Part shown: positions 1 through 8,595 of the stretch, in pieces | How the letters are laid out: each line of letters opens with the position of its first letter | How positions within the stretch are numbered: position 1 is the stretch's first letter | Origin: Stenotrophomonas maltophilia | GTDB lineage: Bacteria > Pseudomonadota > Gammaproteobacteria > Xanthomonadales > Xanthomonadaceae | Reading direction: 5' to 3' | Length of the DNA stretch: 64,000 bases | Assembly (NCBI GenBank): GCA_002435595.1 | Contig: DJBL01000004.1 | Span: forward strand, 1-64,000 | Made by a program: the position numbers and the translations under genes | Notes under the pieces: model-generated | Database searches by the model: none | Seen by the model: the letters and a program-made list of their open reading frames with translations, nothing else | Told to the model about the DNA's origin: nothing

Positions 1-1
1 C

Positions 2-1375
2 GCCGCGACGGGTGCGCCCGCGCCCACGGCCACGCCGGCTGCACCGGCACCGGTGGCCGTGGCCAGCGAGACCGTCCATGCCACCCTGGCCAAACTGCAG
101 GCGCAGAGCGCGGGCAGCGGCGGCGCACGGCGCAGCATGGCCGACCTGCACAACGCGCTGCTGGCGCAGATGCGCGCCGACCACGGCCCGCAGGCCGCGC
201 TCACGGTGAAGGACAACGACACCTTCGACCTGCTGGACATGCTGTACGGGCAGATCCAGCGCGAAGTCCGCCCCGATGCGGTCGCCGCTGACCTGCTGGC
301 GCGCCTGCAGGTGCCGGTGGCGCGCGCGGCGCTGTCCGACCCGGCCTTCTTCGTGCGCGACCAGCACCCCGCGCGCGAGCTGCTCAACGCGGTGGCGGAG
401 GCCGGGGCCAACTGGCTGGGCGAGGAGGACGTGGACCCGCAGCTGGTGCAGAAACTCGGCCGCGCCGTGGACCAGGTGGTCAGCGACTACCAGGGCGATG
501 CGGCGGTGTTCGAGACCGCCAACGAGGATGTCCAACAACATTTCCGTGCGCTGGCGCACAAGGCCGAACTGGCCGAGCGCCGCCACGTGGAGGCCGCCCG
601 CGGCAAGGAGCGCCTGGAATCGGCCAAGCAGCAGGCCGGTGCCAGCATCGAGCAGCTGTGCGCGCAGGCCGCGCCACCGCGCTTTGTGCAGTCCCTGCTC
701 AAGCAGGCCTGGTCGGACGTGCTGACCCTCACCCTGCTGCGGCATGGCGAAGGCTCCGAGCAGTGGCAGCAGCGCGAGCAGGAAACCGCGCGCATCGCCG
801 ATGTCACCTGCCAGGCACCGGGCAGCGCGCCCAGCGATACCGAACTGGGCAGCCAGGTCGAAACCGCGCTGACCCAGGTCGGCTACCACCAGGACGAAGC
901 AGCGGCGATCGCCCGCCGGCTGTCCACGCCGGGGGGCGAGGACGACAGCAGCTCGCGCACCGAACTGACCGCGCGCATCCGTGCCCGCACCCGGCTGGGC
1001 GAACAGGCCGAAGGCAATGAAGCGCGCAAGGTGGCACCGCTGGCGCGCAGCGTCGCCGAGGAGGATTGCTACCGGCAGCTGCGCACGCTGCCGTTCGGCA
1101 CCTGGTTCGAGTTCACCACCAACCAGCAGGGTGACCTGCGCCGCCAACGGCTGTCCTGGTACAGCCTGGTCACCGACAACGCATTGTTCGTCAACCCGCG
1201 CGGTCAGAAAGTCGGCGAGCATTCGCTGGATGCGCTGGCCCGGCTGATGGCGCACGGCCAGGTCCGGATCGTCAGCGAGGACAAGAGCCGCCTGATCGAC
1301 CGCGCCTGGCAGGCAACGCTGCGCACCCTGCGTTCACTGGCCGGCAGTGGCCCCACCGTGGAGGGCGCCCCGTGA
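2..1375 (+). CDS. DUF1631 family protein, C-terminal part
   Basis: The reading frame is open to the window edge, so the N-terminus is missing; 457 codons remain and end in TGA at 1373. The visible protein is largely alpha-helical and charged, with an Ala-rich start followed by the helical blocks typical of DUF1631, a large cytoplasmic family found mainly in Gammaproteobacteria and of unknown biochemical function. The stretch around FRALAHKAELAERRHVEA and the later SLLKQAWSDVLTLTLLRHG are the most family-like parts. It overlaps the next gene, a PilZ protein, by 4 bp, so the two are probably translationally coupled. A link to c-di-GMP signalling is inference from that coupling only. Confidence 0.75.
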   Translation, partial: AATGAPAPTATPAAPAPVAVASETVHATLAKLQAQSAGSGGARRSMADLHNALLAQMRADHGPQAALTVKDNDTFDLLDMLYGQIQREVRPDAVAADLLARLQVPVARAALSDPAFFVRDQHPARELLNAVAEAGANWLGEEDVDPQLVQKLGRAVDQVVSDYQGDAAVFETANEDVQQHFRALAHKAELAERRHVEAARGKERLESAKQQAGASIEQLCAQAAPPRFVQSLLKQAWSDVLTLTLLRHGEGSEQWQQREQETARIADVTCQAPGSAPSDTELGSQVETALTQVGYHQDEAAAIARRLSTPGGEDDSSSRTELTARIRARTRLGEQAEGNEARKVAPLARSVAEEDCYRQLRTLPFGTWFEFTTNQQGDLRRQRLSWYSLVTDNALFVNPRGQKVGEHSLDALARLMAHGQVRIVSEDKSRLIDRAWQATLRTLRSLAGSGPTVEGAP

Positions 1376-1725
1376 GCACCGATACCGATACCCGGCGCGC
1401 GCCGCGCCGCCAGGTCGCCGAACTGGTCCCGGTCACCGACATGCTGGCCGAGGCCGTGGTCGGGCGGCTGGGCAATGTGTCCGAGACCGGCATGCTGATG
1501 CTGGCCTCGGTGCCCATGCACGAGGACGCGCTGTACCAGCTGCAGTTCGCCATCCCCGGACCGCAGGGCCAGCTGCTGCCGCTGGACGTGGGCGCGCACC
1601 TGCTGTGGAGCGAGCAGACCCACGCCCCGGGGCAGTCCTGGGTCGGCTTCCGTTTCCTCACCCTCAGCCGCGAGCACCGCGAGCGCCTGCGCGCGTGGAT
1701 CGCACAGGAAACTTCGGCGGTCTGA
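1372..1725 (+). CDS. PilZ domain protein
   Basis: This 117-residue protein starts at GTG inside a GTGA overlap with the DUF1631 stop codon. It matches a stand-alone PilZ domain: an N-terminal Arg-rich segment (TRRAPRRQV, residues 7-15) resembling the RxxxR c-di-GMP switch, a central N-V-S-E-T-G-M stretch around residues 38-44 corresponding to the (D/N)xSxxG motif, and a beta-barrel pattern ending in GFRFLTLS. PilZ proteins bind cyclic di-GMP and pass the signal to motility, exopolysaccharide or type IV pilus machinery. Both binding motifs look intact, so ligand binding is plausible. The target is unknown. Confidence 0.8.
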   Translation: MSTDTDTRRAPRRQVAELVPVTDMLAEAVVGRLGNVSETGMLMLASVPMHEDALYQLQFAIPGPQGQLLPLDVGAHLLWSEQTHAPGQSWVGFRFLTLSREHRERLRAWIAQETSAV

Positions 1726-1807
1726 GTGCCGGTTCCGGCACAGCGCGACGGGCCTGATTGCGGCAGAATCAGGGGCTGCATTCCGCACTGTCCAAGCGAG
1801 CCCCGCG

Positions 1808-3136
1808 ATGAACCAGCCCGACCTCGGCGCCCTGTATTCCCATCACATCAGCGTGCTGCGCCAGCGCGCCGATGAAGCGCTGGCGCGCGGCGGCTTCGAC
1901 CACCTGGTGATTCCCAGCGGCACCCAGCACTACCAGGTGTTCGACGACCGCGACTATCCCTACGCAGTCAATCCCAACTTCAAGGCCTGGCTGCCGCTGA
2001 CCAGACTGCCCAACAGCTGGCTGGTGTACACCCCCGGCAAGCGCCCGACGCTGATCTTCTTCCAGCCGTTCGACTACTGGCATGTGGTGCCCGACGCCCC
2101 CAACGGCTGGTGGGTGGAGCACGTTGATATCCAGATCATCCGCAGCGCCGACCAAGCCCTGGCCCTGCTGCCCCGGGACCCGGCGCGCTGCGCCATCCTG
2201 GGTGAGCCGCAGAGCACCCTGGGCGGGTTCGTGCCGAACAACCCCGCGCCGGTGCTGCATTACCTGGACTGGCAGCGCGGCTACAAGACGCCGTATGAAA
2301 TCGCGCTGATGCGCCAGGCCCAGCGCCTGGGCGTGCGTGGCCACCGTGCCGCCGAAGCCGCCTTCCGCGCCGGGGCCAGCGAGTTCGAGATCCACATGGC
2401 CTACTGCAGCGCAGTGGGCCAGGACGCCAATGAACTGCCCTACGGCAACATCATCGGCCTCAATGAGCATGCCGCGGTGCTGCATTACACCGATTTGGGC
2501 CGCAACGCGCCCAATCCGCTGCGCAGCTTCCTGATCGACGCCGGTGCCAGTGCCTACGGGTACGCCAGCGACATCACCCGCACCTACGCCGCCGCCGGCC
2601 ACGACGAGTTCCAGGCCATGATCGACGCCGTCGACGCGGCCCAGCAGCAGATGGCCGCCGGGGTGCGTGCCGGGGTGGACTACAAGCAGCTGCACGTGGA
2701 CGCCCACCTGTCGCTGATGGGCATCCTCAAGGACTTCGGCGTGCTCAAGGTGTCGCCGGAAACCGCGCTGGCCACCGGCGTCAGCGCCGCCTTCTTCCCG
2801 CACGGCCTGGGCCATCTGATCGGCCTGCAGGTGCATGACGTGGCCGGTTTCGCCGCCAGCGACCGCGGCGGCCGCATCGAGCGCCCGCAGGGCCACCCCT
2901 ACCTGCGTCTGACCCGCGTGCTGGAGCCGGGCATGGTGGTGACCATCGAACCGGGCGTGTACTTCATCGACATGCTGCTGGAGGACGTGAAGCAGGCCGG
3001 CCACGGCGACAGCGTGGACTGGAACCGCGTCGATTTCTTCCGCCCCTATGGCGGCATCCGCATCGAGGACGAGGTGCTGTGCACCGAGGGCGATGCGGAC
3101 AACCTGACCCGCCCGGCATTCGCCGCGGCCGATTGA
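1808..3136 (+). CDS. pepQ: Xaa-Pro dipeptidase (prolidase)
   Basis: The 442-residue length matches PepQ (about 443). The enzyme hydrolyses dipeptides with C-terminal proline in the cytoplasm, using two metal ions in a pita-bread fold. The metal ligands are visible at D244 and D255 (IDAG...SDITRT), H336 (HGLGHLIGL), E381 (TIEPG) and E420 (RIEDE), with the spacing of characterised PepQ. Residues 1-160 form the creatinase-like N-terminal domain. The chosen ATG sits after a short AGCGAG sequence. The gene converges with pepP, a paralogous metallopeptidase, across an 81-bp gap that holds two strong palindromes. Confidence 0.95.
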   Translation: MNQPDLGALYSHHISVLRQRADEALARGGFDHLVIPSGTQHYQVFDDRDYPYAVNPNFKAWLPLTRLPNSWLVYTPGKRPTLIFFQPFDYWHVVPDAPNGWWVEHVDIQIIRSADQALALLPRDPARCAILGEPQSTLGGFVPNNPAPVLHYLDWQRGYKTPYEIALMRQAQRLGVRGHRAAEAAFRAGASEFEIHMAYCSAVGQDANELPYGNIIGLNEHAAVLHYTDLGRNAPNPLRSFLIDAGASAYGYASDITRTYAAAGHDEFQAMIDAVDAAQQQMAAGVRAGVDYKQLHVDAHLSLMGILKDFGVLKVSPETALATGVSAAFFPHGLGHLIGLQVHDVAGFAASDRGGRIERPQGHPYLRLTRVLEPGMVVTIEPGVYFIDMLLEDVKQAGHGDSVDWNRVDFFRPYGGIRIEDEVLCTEGDADNLTRPAFAAAD

Positions 3137-3151
3137 CGGGGCGCCGCCAGA

Positions 3152-3212
3152 GCCACCCCATGGGTGGCTGCGCCCGATCCGGTGCGAGCTGGAGCCACCT
3201 GCCGGTGGCTCC
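3152..3212. terminator. Paired palindromes between convergent pepQ and pepP
   Basis: Two perfect stem-loops lie in tandem: GCCACCC/GGGTGGC at 3152-3168 and GGAGCCACC/GGTGGCTCC at 3191-3212. They share the GAGCCACC core and resemble the short extragenic palindromes scattered elsewhere in the window. There is no strong T-tract, so termination in both directions is inferred from position and stem strength. Confidence 0.5.
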
Positions 3213-3217
3213 CCCCC

Positions 3218-4549
3218 TCAGCGGGCTGCCATCTCCGCTTCGATCTCATCGGCGCTGCGCGCCAATGCCGCGGTCAGCACCTGATGGCCGTCTTCGGTGA
3301 TCAGCACATCGTCTTCGGTGCGGATGCCGATGCCGCGCCAGCGCGCTTCCACGCTGCGGTCATCGGCTGAGACATACAGGCCCGGCTCGATGGTGAACAC
3401 CATGCCCGGTTCCAGCATGCGCGAGTCGCCGGCCAGCCGGTAGTCGCCCACGTCGTGCACGTCCAGGCCCAGCCAGTGGCCGGTCTTGTGCCGGTAGAAG
3501 CGCTGGTAATGACCGTCGGCGAGGTTTTCCTCCAGGCTGCCCTTGAGCAGGCCCAGCCGCAGCAGGCCTTCGGTCAGGGTCTGCACCGCCGCCAGGTGGC
3601 CCGCCTCATAGGCATTGCCGGGGCGCGCCTGGGCCAGCGCCGCGGCCTGCGCCGCACCGACCAGGTCGTGCAGCGCGCGCTGCTCGGCACTGAACCGGCC
3701 GTTGACCGGGAAGGTACGGGTGATGTCGCTGGCGTAGCCGCGGTACTCGGCACCGGCATCGATCAATACCAGTTCGCCATCGCGGGCGCGGGCAGTGTTG
3801 TCACGGTAGTGCAGGATGCAGCCGTTGGCGCCGGCGCCGACGATGCTCGAATACGCCGCACAGGCATCGCTGGCGCGGAACTCGCGCTCCAGGTCGGCCT
3901 GCAGTTCGTACTCGTGGATGCCCGGGCGGGCCACGCGCATGGCCACCCGGTGCGCCTGCACGCTGATGTCCGCGGCCCGCTGCATCAGCGCGATCTCGGC
4001 GCTGGACTTGAACAGGCGCTGCTCGTGCAGCAGGTGGCCCAGCTCCAGGAACTCATGCGGCGGCTGTGCGCCGTGGCGCACCTGCGAGCGCACGCGGTTG
4101 ACCCAGCCGATCAGCTTGAGGTCGAACTCGGCGTCGCGGCCAAAGTGGTAGTACACCCGCGAGCGCCCTTCCAGCAGGCCCGGCAGGATGTCGTCGAGGT
4201 CGTCGATCGGGTAGGCATCGTCCATCCCGTACTGCGACACCGCCCCTTCCTGCCCGGCCCGTGCGCCATCCCAGGCCTCGCGGTCCGGATCGCGCTCGCG
4301 GCAGAACAGGATCACCTCGCCGTGGCGCCGGCCGGGAATCAGCACCAGCACCGCCTCCGGCTCGGGGAAGCCGCTCAGGTACCAGAAGTCCGAATCCTGC
4401 CGGAACGGGTAATGGGTATCCAGGCTGCGCACCCGCTCGGCGGCGGCGGGCAGCACCAGGATCGCATCGTCGCCGGCCATCTCCATCAACTGCTGGCGGC
4501 GACGACTGTATTCGGCGGCGGAGATGCCGGTCAGCTGCCGGATATCCAT
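3218..4549 (-). CDS. pepP: Xaa-Pro aminopeptidase P
   Basis: The 443-residue cytoplasmic metallopeptidase removes an N-terminal residue when proline is second. An aminopeptidase P N-terminal domain covers residues 1-170 and the catalytic pita-bread domain follows. Dinuclear-metal ligands are D264, D275, H358, E388 and E412 (IDAG, SDITRT, TGHWLGLDVHD, TIEPG, RTEDD). The gene follows ygfB with 1 bp between them on the same strand, the order also seen in Escherichia coli, where pepP lies in the ygfB-pepP-ubiH group. Here ubiH is not adjacent. Confidence 0.95.
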   Translation of the reverse strand: MDIRQLTGISAAEYSRRRQQLMEMAGDDAILVLPAAAERVRSLDTHYPFRQDSDFWYLSGFPEPEAVLVLIPGRRHGEVILFCRERDPDREAWDGARAGQEGAVSQYGMDDAYPIDDLDDILPGLLEGRSRVYYHFGRDAEFDLKLIGWVNRVRSQVRHGAQPPHEFLELGHLLHEQRLFKSSAEIALMQRAADISVQAHRVAMRVARPGIHEYELQADLEREFRASDACAAYSSIVGAGANGCILHYRDNTARARDGELVLIDAGAEYRGYASDITRTFPVNGRFSAEQRALHDLVGAAQAAALAQARPGNAYEAGHLAAVQTLTEGLLRLGLLKGSLEENLADGHYQRFYRHKTGHWLGLDVHDVGDYRLAGDSRMLEPGMVFTIEPGLYVSADDRSVEARWRGIGIRTEDDVLITEDGHQVLTAALARSADEIEAEMAAR

Positions 4550-4550
4550 C

Positions 4551-5099
4551 TCAGTTCAGGCGCTGCCGGTGGCGCGCGGCCATCACGCAGTCACCGTGCA
4601 GCAGCAGCACCGCCACGCGGATGAACTCCTCGATCTCGGCCAAGGCGTCTTCATCGTCGTCATTGCCGCTTTCGAAATCTTCACTGGAGGCCTGGGCCAG
4701 CTTGGCCAGGTCGTTGAGCGCCTCTTCGCCCTCTTCGGACAGCGTCGGGCGGCGCCCGCCCGAGCCCAGCCCGAAGCCGCCCAGGAAGGCGCGCGCCCAG
4801 GTGAACAGCGCATCGGCCTGCGCAGCGGTATCGCTGGCATCGCTGAGCAGCAGTTCGAAGGCGAAGTCGCGGTCTTCCAGCTGGGCCACGCTGGCCTGCA
4901 GCAGCGTGGAGAGCGCATCGTCCTCGGCCGGCAGCGGCAGGTTGTCATCGGCCAGCACCCGCGCCGGCCATTCGCGCACCGGCGCACCGCCGGCCGACAG
5001 CCAGCCGCACAGGCCACCGTGCAGTTCAGCGGCATTGGCGCCCAGGCCCAATGCCTGGCTGGCCAGGTTCACGTCATTGACACTCGGAAGTTCGGTCAT
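4551..5099 (-). CDS. ygfB: YgfB/UPF0149 family protein
   Basis: The 182-residue acidic helical protein belongs to the UPF0149 (YgfB/YecA-like) family, recognised by ELHGGLCGWL near the N-terminus, WARAFLGGFGLG in the middle and an acidic DDDEDALAEIEEFIRVAVLLL segment near the end. A YgfB homologue in Pseudomonas has been linked to regulation of beta-lactamase expression; no motif here proves that role. It lies directly upstream of pepP on the same strand, a conserved pairing. The promoter must lie in the 198-bp divergent gap before the ZapB-like gene. Confidence 0.88.
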   Translation of the reverse strand: MTELPSVNDVNLASQALGLGANAAELHGGLCGWLSAGGAPVREWPARVLADDNLPLPAEDDALSTLLQASVAQLEDRDFAFELLLSDASDTAAQADALFTWARAFLGGFGLGSGGRRPTLSEEGEEALNDLAKLAQASSEDFESGNDDDEDALAEIEEFIRVAVLLLHGDCVMAARHRQRLN

Positions 5100-5260
5100 C
5101 TTGGGGCTCGATCGGGAAAAGACGCCAGCACCGCCGCAGGCGGCGCTCTGGCAGCGTCACAGTGTACCAATCCGACCGTCCGCACCGGGTTGCGATCGCC
5201 GGCCCGGGCAGCCTGGCCAGGGCCGGCACGGGGAGCGTCGCAGCCCCCGTCATTATTCGC

Positions 5261-5289
5261 TTGACCGGCTCCACCGCCCTTGCCTATCG
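5261..5289 (+). promoter_or_regulatory. Sigma-70-like promoter for the ZapB-like/zapA operon
   Basis: TTGACC at 5261-5266 and CTATCG at 5284-5289 are separated by 17 bp. A start site about 7 bp downstream would fall on or just before the ATG at 5298, which implies a leaderless message. Confidence 0.45.
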
Positions 5290-5297
5290 TGCCGGAC

Positions 5298-5519
5298 ATG
5301 GAACCTTCCGACGCCATCACCCAATTGCAGGCCTTCGCCGCCCGGGTGGAGGCGTTGCTGGAGCGCAACCAGCGCCTGGCCGAGGAGAACCGCAGCCTGC
5401 GCCACCAGCAGGAACACCTGGTGGCCGAGCGCTCCCAGCTGCTGGCCAAGAACGAGCAGGCCCGCTCCCGGGTCGAAGCGATGATCACCCGCCTCAAGTC
5501 CCTGGAGCAGCACACATGA
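5298..5519 (+). CDS. TIGR02449-type coiled-coil protein (ZapB-like)
   Basis: This 73-residue protein is almost entirely one coiled coil with Leu/Ile heptads (LQAFAARVEALLERNQRLAE, then NRSLRHQQEHL). That is the profile of the TIGR02449 family, which is regularly encoded directly upstream of zapA and resembles the division factor ZapB. ATG 5298 is preferred over an in-frame TTG 18 bp upstream because the promoter -10 element covers the latter. The stop overlaps the zapA start by 4 bp. A role in Z-ring organisation is inferred from the family and the coupling. Confidence 0.8.
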   Translation: MEPSDAITQLQAFAARVEALLERNQRLAEENRSLRHQQEHLVAERSQLLAKNEQARSRVEAMITRLKSLEQHT

Positions 5520-5812
5520 GCCAGACCGAACCGGTCAGTGTCCGCATCCTGGACCGCGAGTACACCGTGGGCGTGGGCCCGGAGGAACGCGAGAGCCTCA
5601 CCGCCGCCGCGCGCCTGCTGGATGCCAAGATGCGCGAGATCCGCGGCAGCAACCGCATGGCCGCGGTGGACCGCGTGGCCGTACTGGCCGCGCTCAACCT
5701 GGCCCATGAACTGCAGCAGCTGCGCGATGAACACGCGCGCCAGGCGGTGGCGTTGCAGCAGACCCTGGGCGACCTGAACCGGCGCCTGGACCGGGCCATC
5801 GACGGCGCGTAA
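5516..5812 (+). CDS. zapA: Cell division protein ZapA
   Basis: The 98-residue protein shows the ZapA layout: an N-terminal beta-rich globular domain (VSVRILDREYTVGVGPEERESL), the RxxxKMREIR helix, and a C-terminal coiled coil (LNLAHELQQLRDEHARQA). ZapA binds FtsZ and cross-links protofilaments at midcell. It starts at an ATGA overlap with the ZapB-like gene and is followed by the 6S RNA gene, then a 5-formyl-THF cyclo-ligase gene. The zapA-ssrS-fau order is conserved across Gammaproteobacteria and supports the assignment. Confidence 0.93.
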   Translation: MSQTEPVSVRILDREYTVGVGPEERESLTAAARLLDAKMREIRGSNRMAAVDRVAVLAALNLAHELQQLRDEHARQAVALQQTLGDLNRRLDRAIDGA

Positions 5813-5829
5813 GCGGCCGACCGTGCGCA

Positions 5830-5852
5830 GCCGACCGACGGTCGGCGCTACC
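5830..5852. repeat. REP-like palindrome ending in CTACC
   Basis: A perfect GCCGACC-GAC-GGTCGGC stem (5830-5846) is followed by GCTACC, the layout of GTAG/CTAC-bounded repetitive extragenic palindromes of Stenotrophomonas. It lies between zapA and the 6S RNA promoter. Confidence 0.55.
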
Positions 5853-5961
5853 GATGTTCCACGCGATGTTCCATTGCACAAGACCATCGCATGGCCCTCA
5901 TCGATCTGAATTCCCCTGTAATTCAGCCGACGAACGGCCTATCCCTCGGCGCGCGCTTGGC

Positions 5962-5967
5962 TATAAT
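5962..5967 (+). promoter_or_regulatory. -10 box of the 6S RNA promoter
   Basis: A perfect TATAAT, preceded by CTTGGC, lies 7-12 bp before the predicted 6S RNA 5' end. No clear -35 hexamer is visible at 17 bp spacing. Confidence 0.6.
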
Positions 5968-5973
5968 GGCGAC

Positions 5974-6160
5974 GCGTTCTCTGCTGTGAACGACGGCGTG
6001 TGCAAACATTCGCCTTGTCCCTTAATTACGACCACGGGTGCGCGACGGCGCCGGGAGTGCAAGTCCGCCTTGTAGCGGGAAGCCCGAAGGAACCCCAGCG
6101 TACCCACTTGAACCCCGGGTTCAAGGTCGTTTCGCACGCATCGTCACCGCGGAGAATGCA
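5974..6160 (+). ncRNA. ssrS: 6S RNA
   Basis: The region has the hallmarks of 6S RNA, which sequesters sigma-70 RNA polymerase in stationary phase. The 5' end (TTCTCTGC, from 5978) can close with the 3' end (GCGGAGAATG, 6149-6158). The conserved right arm, with CTTGAACCCCGGGTTCAAGG around 6107-6126, is the near-universal 6S hairpin. The interior is loosely paired around a central bubble. Location between zapA and a 5-formyl-THF cyclo-ligase gene is the classical ssrS context. The ends are estimated from the closing stem and the upstream TATAAT, so they may be off by several bases. Confidence 0.88.
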
Positions 6161-6170
6161 GTATTCCTGC

Positions 6171-6208
6171 AAGAGCGACGTCCCACCGGGGCGTCGCTCT
6201 TGTTTTAT
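6171..6208 (+). terminator. Intrinsic terminator after 6S RNA
   Basis: A perfect 10-bp stem, AAGAGCGACG (6171-6180) with CGTCGCTCTT (6192-6201), is followed by GTTTTAT. It would end the 6S precursor and lies 31 bp before the cyclo-ligase start codon. Confidence 0.8.
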
Positions 6209-6238
6209 CCGCGCCCGCTCCACGCTCCGGACCCTGGC

Positions 6239-6841
6239 ATGACCGACCCGCGCTCCGCACTGCGTCAGCAGCTGCGCCAACGCCGCCGAGACATCCCCGC
6301 CGCGCAGCGTCTGGCCGCCGCCGAACAGCTGGCCGATCGCCTGCTCCAGCTCCCCTTCGCCCCTGGACAGGGCTTCGTTGCCGGTTACTGGGCGATGGAT
6401 GGCGAAATCGCCCTGCACCGCTGGCAGATGCAACTGCCCCCTTCCCTGCAGTACTGCCTGCCGATCCTGGCCGGGGACACGCTGCGCTTTGCGCCCTGGC
6501 GGCCCGGCCAGCCGTTGACCGCCAACCGCTATGGCATTCCCGAACCGGACCTCGCGCCGGCGCACACCCTGGCGCCGGAACAGATGACGCTGGTGGTCGC
6601 CCCGCTGGTCGGTTTCGACGCGCAGGGCCGGCGCCTGGGCATGGGAGGCGGCTGGTATGATCGCAGCTTCGCATTCCGCCACCAGCGCCCGGCGCCGCCG
6701 TGGCTGGTCGGGGTCGGGTTCTCGGTGCAGCAGGTCGACGACCTGCCGATCCAGCCCTGGGACGTCGCGGTGGATGCGATCTGTACCGAGGTCTCCACCC
6801 TTGTTCCTGTCCCGGCCGACGGTCGGTACCCACCGCAATAG
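6239..6841 (+). CDS. 5-formyltetrahydrofolate cyclo-ligase
   Basis: The 200-residue enzyme converts 5-formyl-THF to 5,10-methenyl-THF with ATP. Family motifs are visible: the basic N-terminal helix (RQQLRQRRRDI), the central ILAGDTLRFAPW region and the ATP/Mg signature RLGMGGGWYDRSFA. The ATG at 6239 is chosen because it follows the 6S terminator and matches family length. The last codons run through a palindrome at 6814-6830 (CCGAC/GTCGG) like the extragenic repeats, so the C-terminal PADGRYPPQ is repeat-derived. The E. coli homologue is ygfA (fau). Confidence 0.92.
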   Translation: MTDPRSALRQQLRQRRRDIPAAQRLAAAEQLADRLLQLPFAPGQGFVAGYWAMDGEIALHRWQMQLPPSLQYCLPILAGDTLRFAPWRPGQPLTANRYGIPEPDLAPAHTLAPEQMTLVVAPLVGFDAQGRRLGMGGGWYDRSFAFRHQRPAPPWLVGVGFSVQQVDDLPIQPWDVAVDAICTEVSTLVPVPADGRYPPQ

Positions 6842-6850
6842 AAGTCACGC

Positions 6851-7327
<477 letters not shown>

Positions 7328-7357
7328 TTCCCCTTTTCCCTCACAGAGTTGCCCGCC

Positions 7358-8005
7358 ATGTCCGAAGCCAAGCGCCTGGCTGCTGAAAAAGCCCTGGAAT
7401 ACGTCGAAGACGGCATGATCGTCGGGGTCGGCACCGGGTCCACCGTTGCCTACTTCATCGACGGCCTGGCCCGTATCCAGCACCGCATCAAGGGCACCGT
7501 GTCCAGCTCCGAGCAGAGCACCGCGCGCCTGCGCGGACACGGCATCGAGGTGATGGAGCTCAACCACACCGGCAACCTGTCGCTGTACGTGGACGGTGCC
7601 GACGAGTGCGACGCCAACAAGTGCCTGATCAAGGGCGGCGGTGCCGCGCTGACCCGCGAGAAGATCATCGCCGAGGCCAGCGAGCGCTTCGTGTGCATCG
7701 TCGACCCGAGCAAGCAGGTGCCGGTGCTGGGCCGCTTCCCGCTGCCGGTGGAAGTGATCCCGATGGCGCGCAGCCTGGTCGCCCGCCGCATCATGGACAT
7801 GACCGGCGGCCAGCCGGCGTGGCGTGAGGGCGTGGTCACCGACAACGGCAACGTGATCCTGGACATCCACCACCTGCAGATCACCGATCCGGTCAAGCTC
7901 GAGCGCGAGCTCAACCAGCTGCCCGGCGTGGTCTGCGTGGGCCTGTTCGCCCGACGCCCGGCCGACGTGGTGATCGTCGGTGGCGAACCGCCCAAGGTGT
8001 TCTGA
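7358..8005 (+). CDS. rpiA: Ribose-5-phosphate isomerase A
   Basis: The 215-residue enzyme interconverts ribose 5-phosphate and ribulose 5-phosphate in the pentose phosphate pathway. Signature segments are [13 protein letters not shown] (residues 26-38), the DGADE motif near residue 81 and the [12 protein letters not shown] loop with the catalytic Asp, Lys and Glu residues. ATG 7358 is used; an in-frame TTG 9 bp upstream is less likely. Length and motif spacing are normal for RpiA. Confidence 0.96.
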   Translation: MSEAKRLAAEKALEYVEDGMIVGVGTGSTVAYFIDGLARIQHRIKGTVSSSEQSTARLRGHGIEVMELNHTGNLSLYVDGADECDANKCLIKGGGAALTREKIIAEASERFVCIVDPSKQVPVLGRFPLPVEVIPMARSLVARRIMDMTGGQPAWREGVVTDNGNVILDIHHLQITDPVKLERELNQLPGVVCVGLFARRPADVVIVGGEPPKVF

Positions 8006-8056
8006 TTGCCTGGCCGGCCCGTGCGGGCCGGCCGTCCCAACTTCGAGGTCGACCCG

Positions 8057-8506
8057 ATGTCGCTGATCCGCCTGCTGCCGTTGCTGCTCCTGATGACCCT
8101 GACCGGCTGCGCCAGCAGCTCGGCCCGCCACTGGGTGGAACTGGGCGGGGCCCGCTACCACGTGGAACTGGCCGTGGATGACGCCAGCCGCGCCCGCGGG
8201 CTGATGTTCCGCGACCAGATGGCCGCCGACCACGGCATGTTGTTCCTGCACGAACGCGAGGAACTGCAGGCCTACTGGATGAAGAACACCAAGATCGCGC
8301 TGGACATCCTGTACTTCGACGCGCAGCGCCGGCTGGTCAGCCAGCAGCGCGACGTGCCGCCGTGCTCGGCCGGCGATCGCTGCCCGCCCTACCCCAGCAG
8401 CGGCCCGGCCCGCTACGTGCTCGAGCTCAACGCCGGCCAGGCCGAGAAGCTGGGCCTGCAGGACGGTGCCGAGATCACCTTCGGCCCGGGCATCGCCGAC
8501 CGCTAG
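8057..8506 (+). CDS. DUF192 family lipoprotein
   Basis: The 149-residue protein has a lipoprotein signal with lipobox LTGC (Cys18) followed by a DUF192 domain. The domain is marked by RGLMFRDQMAADHGMLFLH and YWMKNTKIALDILYFD, the typical GLMfR...MLF...WMKNT signature. Function is unknown; many members are exported. The chosen ATG is the one that starts the hydrophobic signal sequence; the frame is open further upstream to rpiA. Expected location is the periplasmic face of a membrane. An Arg-rich C-terminus is absent and the length is normal. Confidence 0.85.
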   Translation: MSLIRLLPLLLLMTLTGCASSSARHWVELGGARYHVELAVDDASRARGLMFRDQMAADHGMLFLHEREELQAYWMKNTKIALDILYFDAQRRLVSQQRDVPPCSAGDRCPPYPSSGPARYVLELNAGQAEKLGLQDGAEITFGPGIADR

Positions 8507-8531
8507 ATCCGCCCGCTGCGCCGATGACAGG

Positions 8532-8556
8532 CAGGCCCGGGTGTTTTCACGCCGGG
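8532..8556 (+). terminator. Possible terminator after the DUF192 gene
   Basis: GGCCCGGGTG pairs with CACGCCGGGCC (one bulge) around a TTTT loop in the 89-bp gap before the SirB1 gene. No clear T-tract follows, so this is tentative. Confidence 0.3.
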
Positions 8557-8595
8557 CCGCTTGAAACCGGCCGCTTTTGACGCCAGTCTGTAGCC

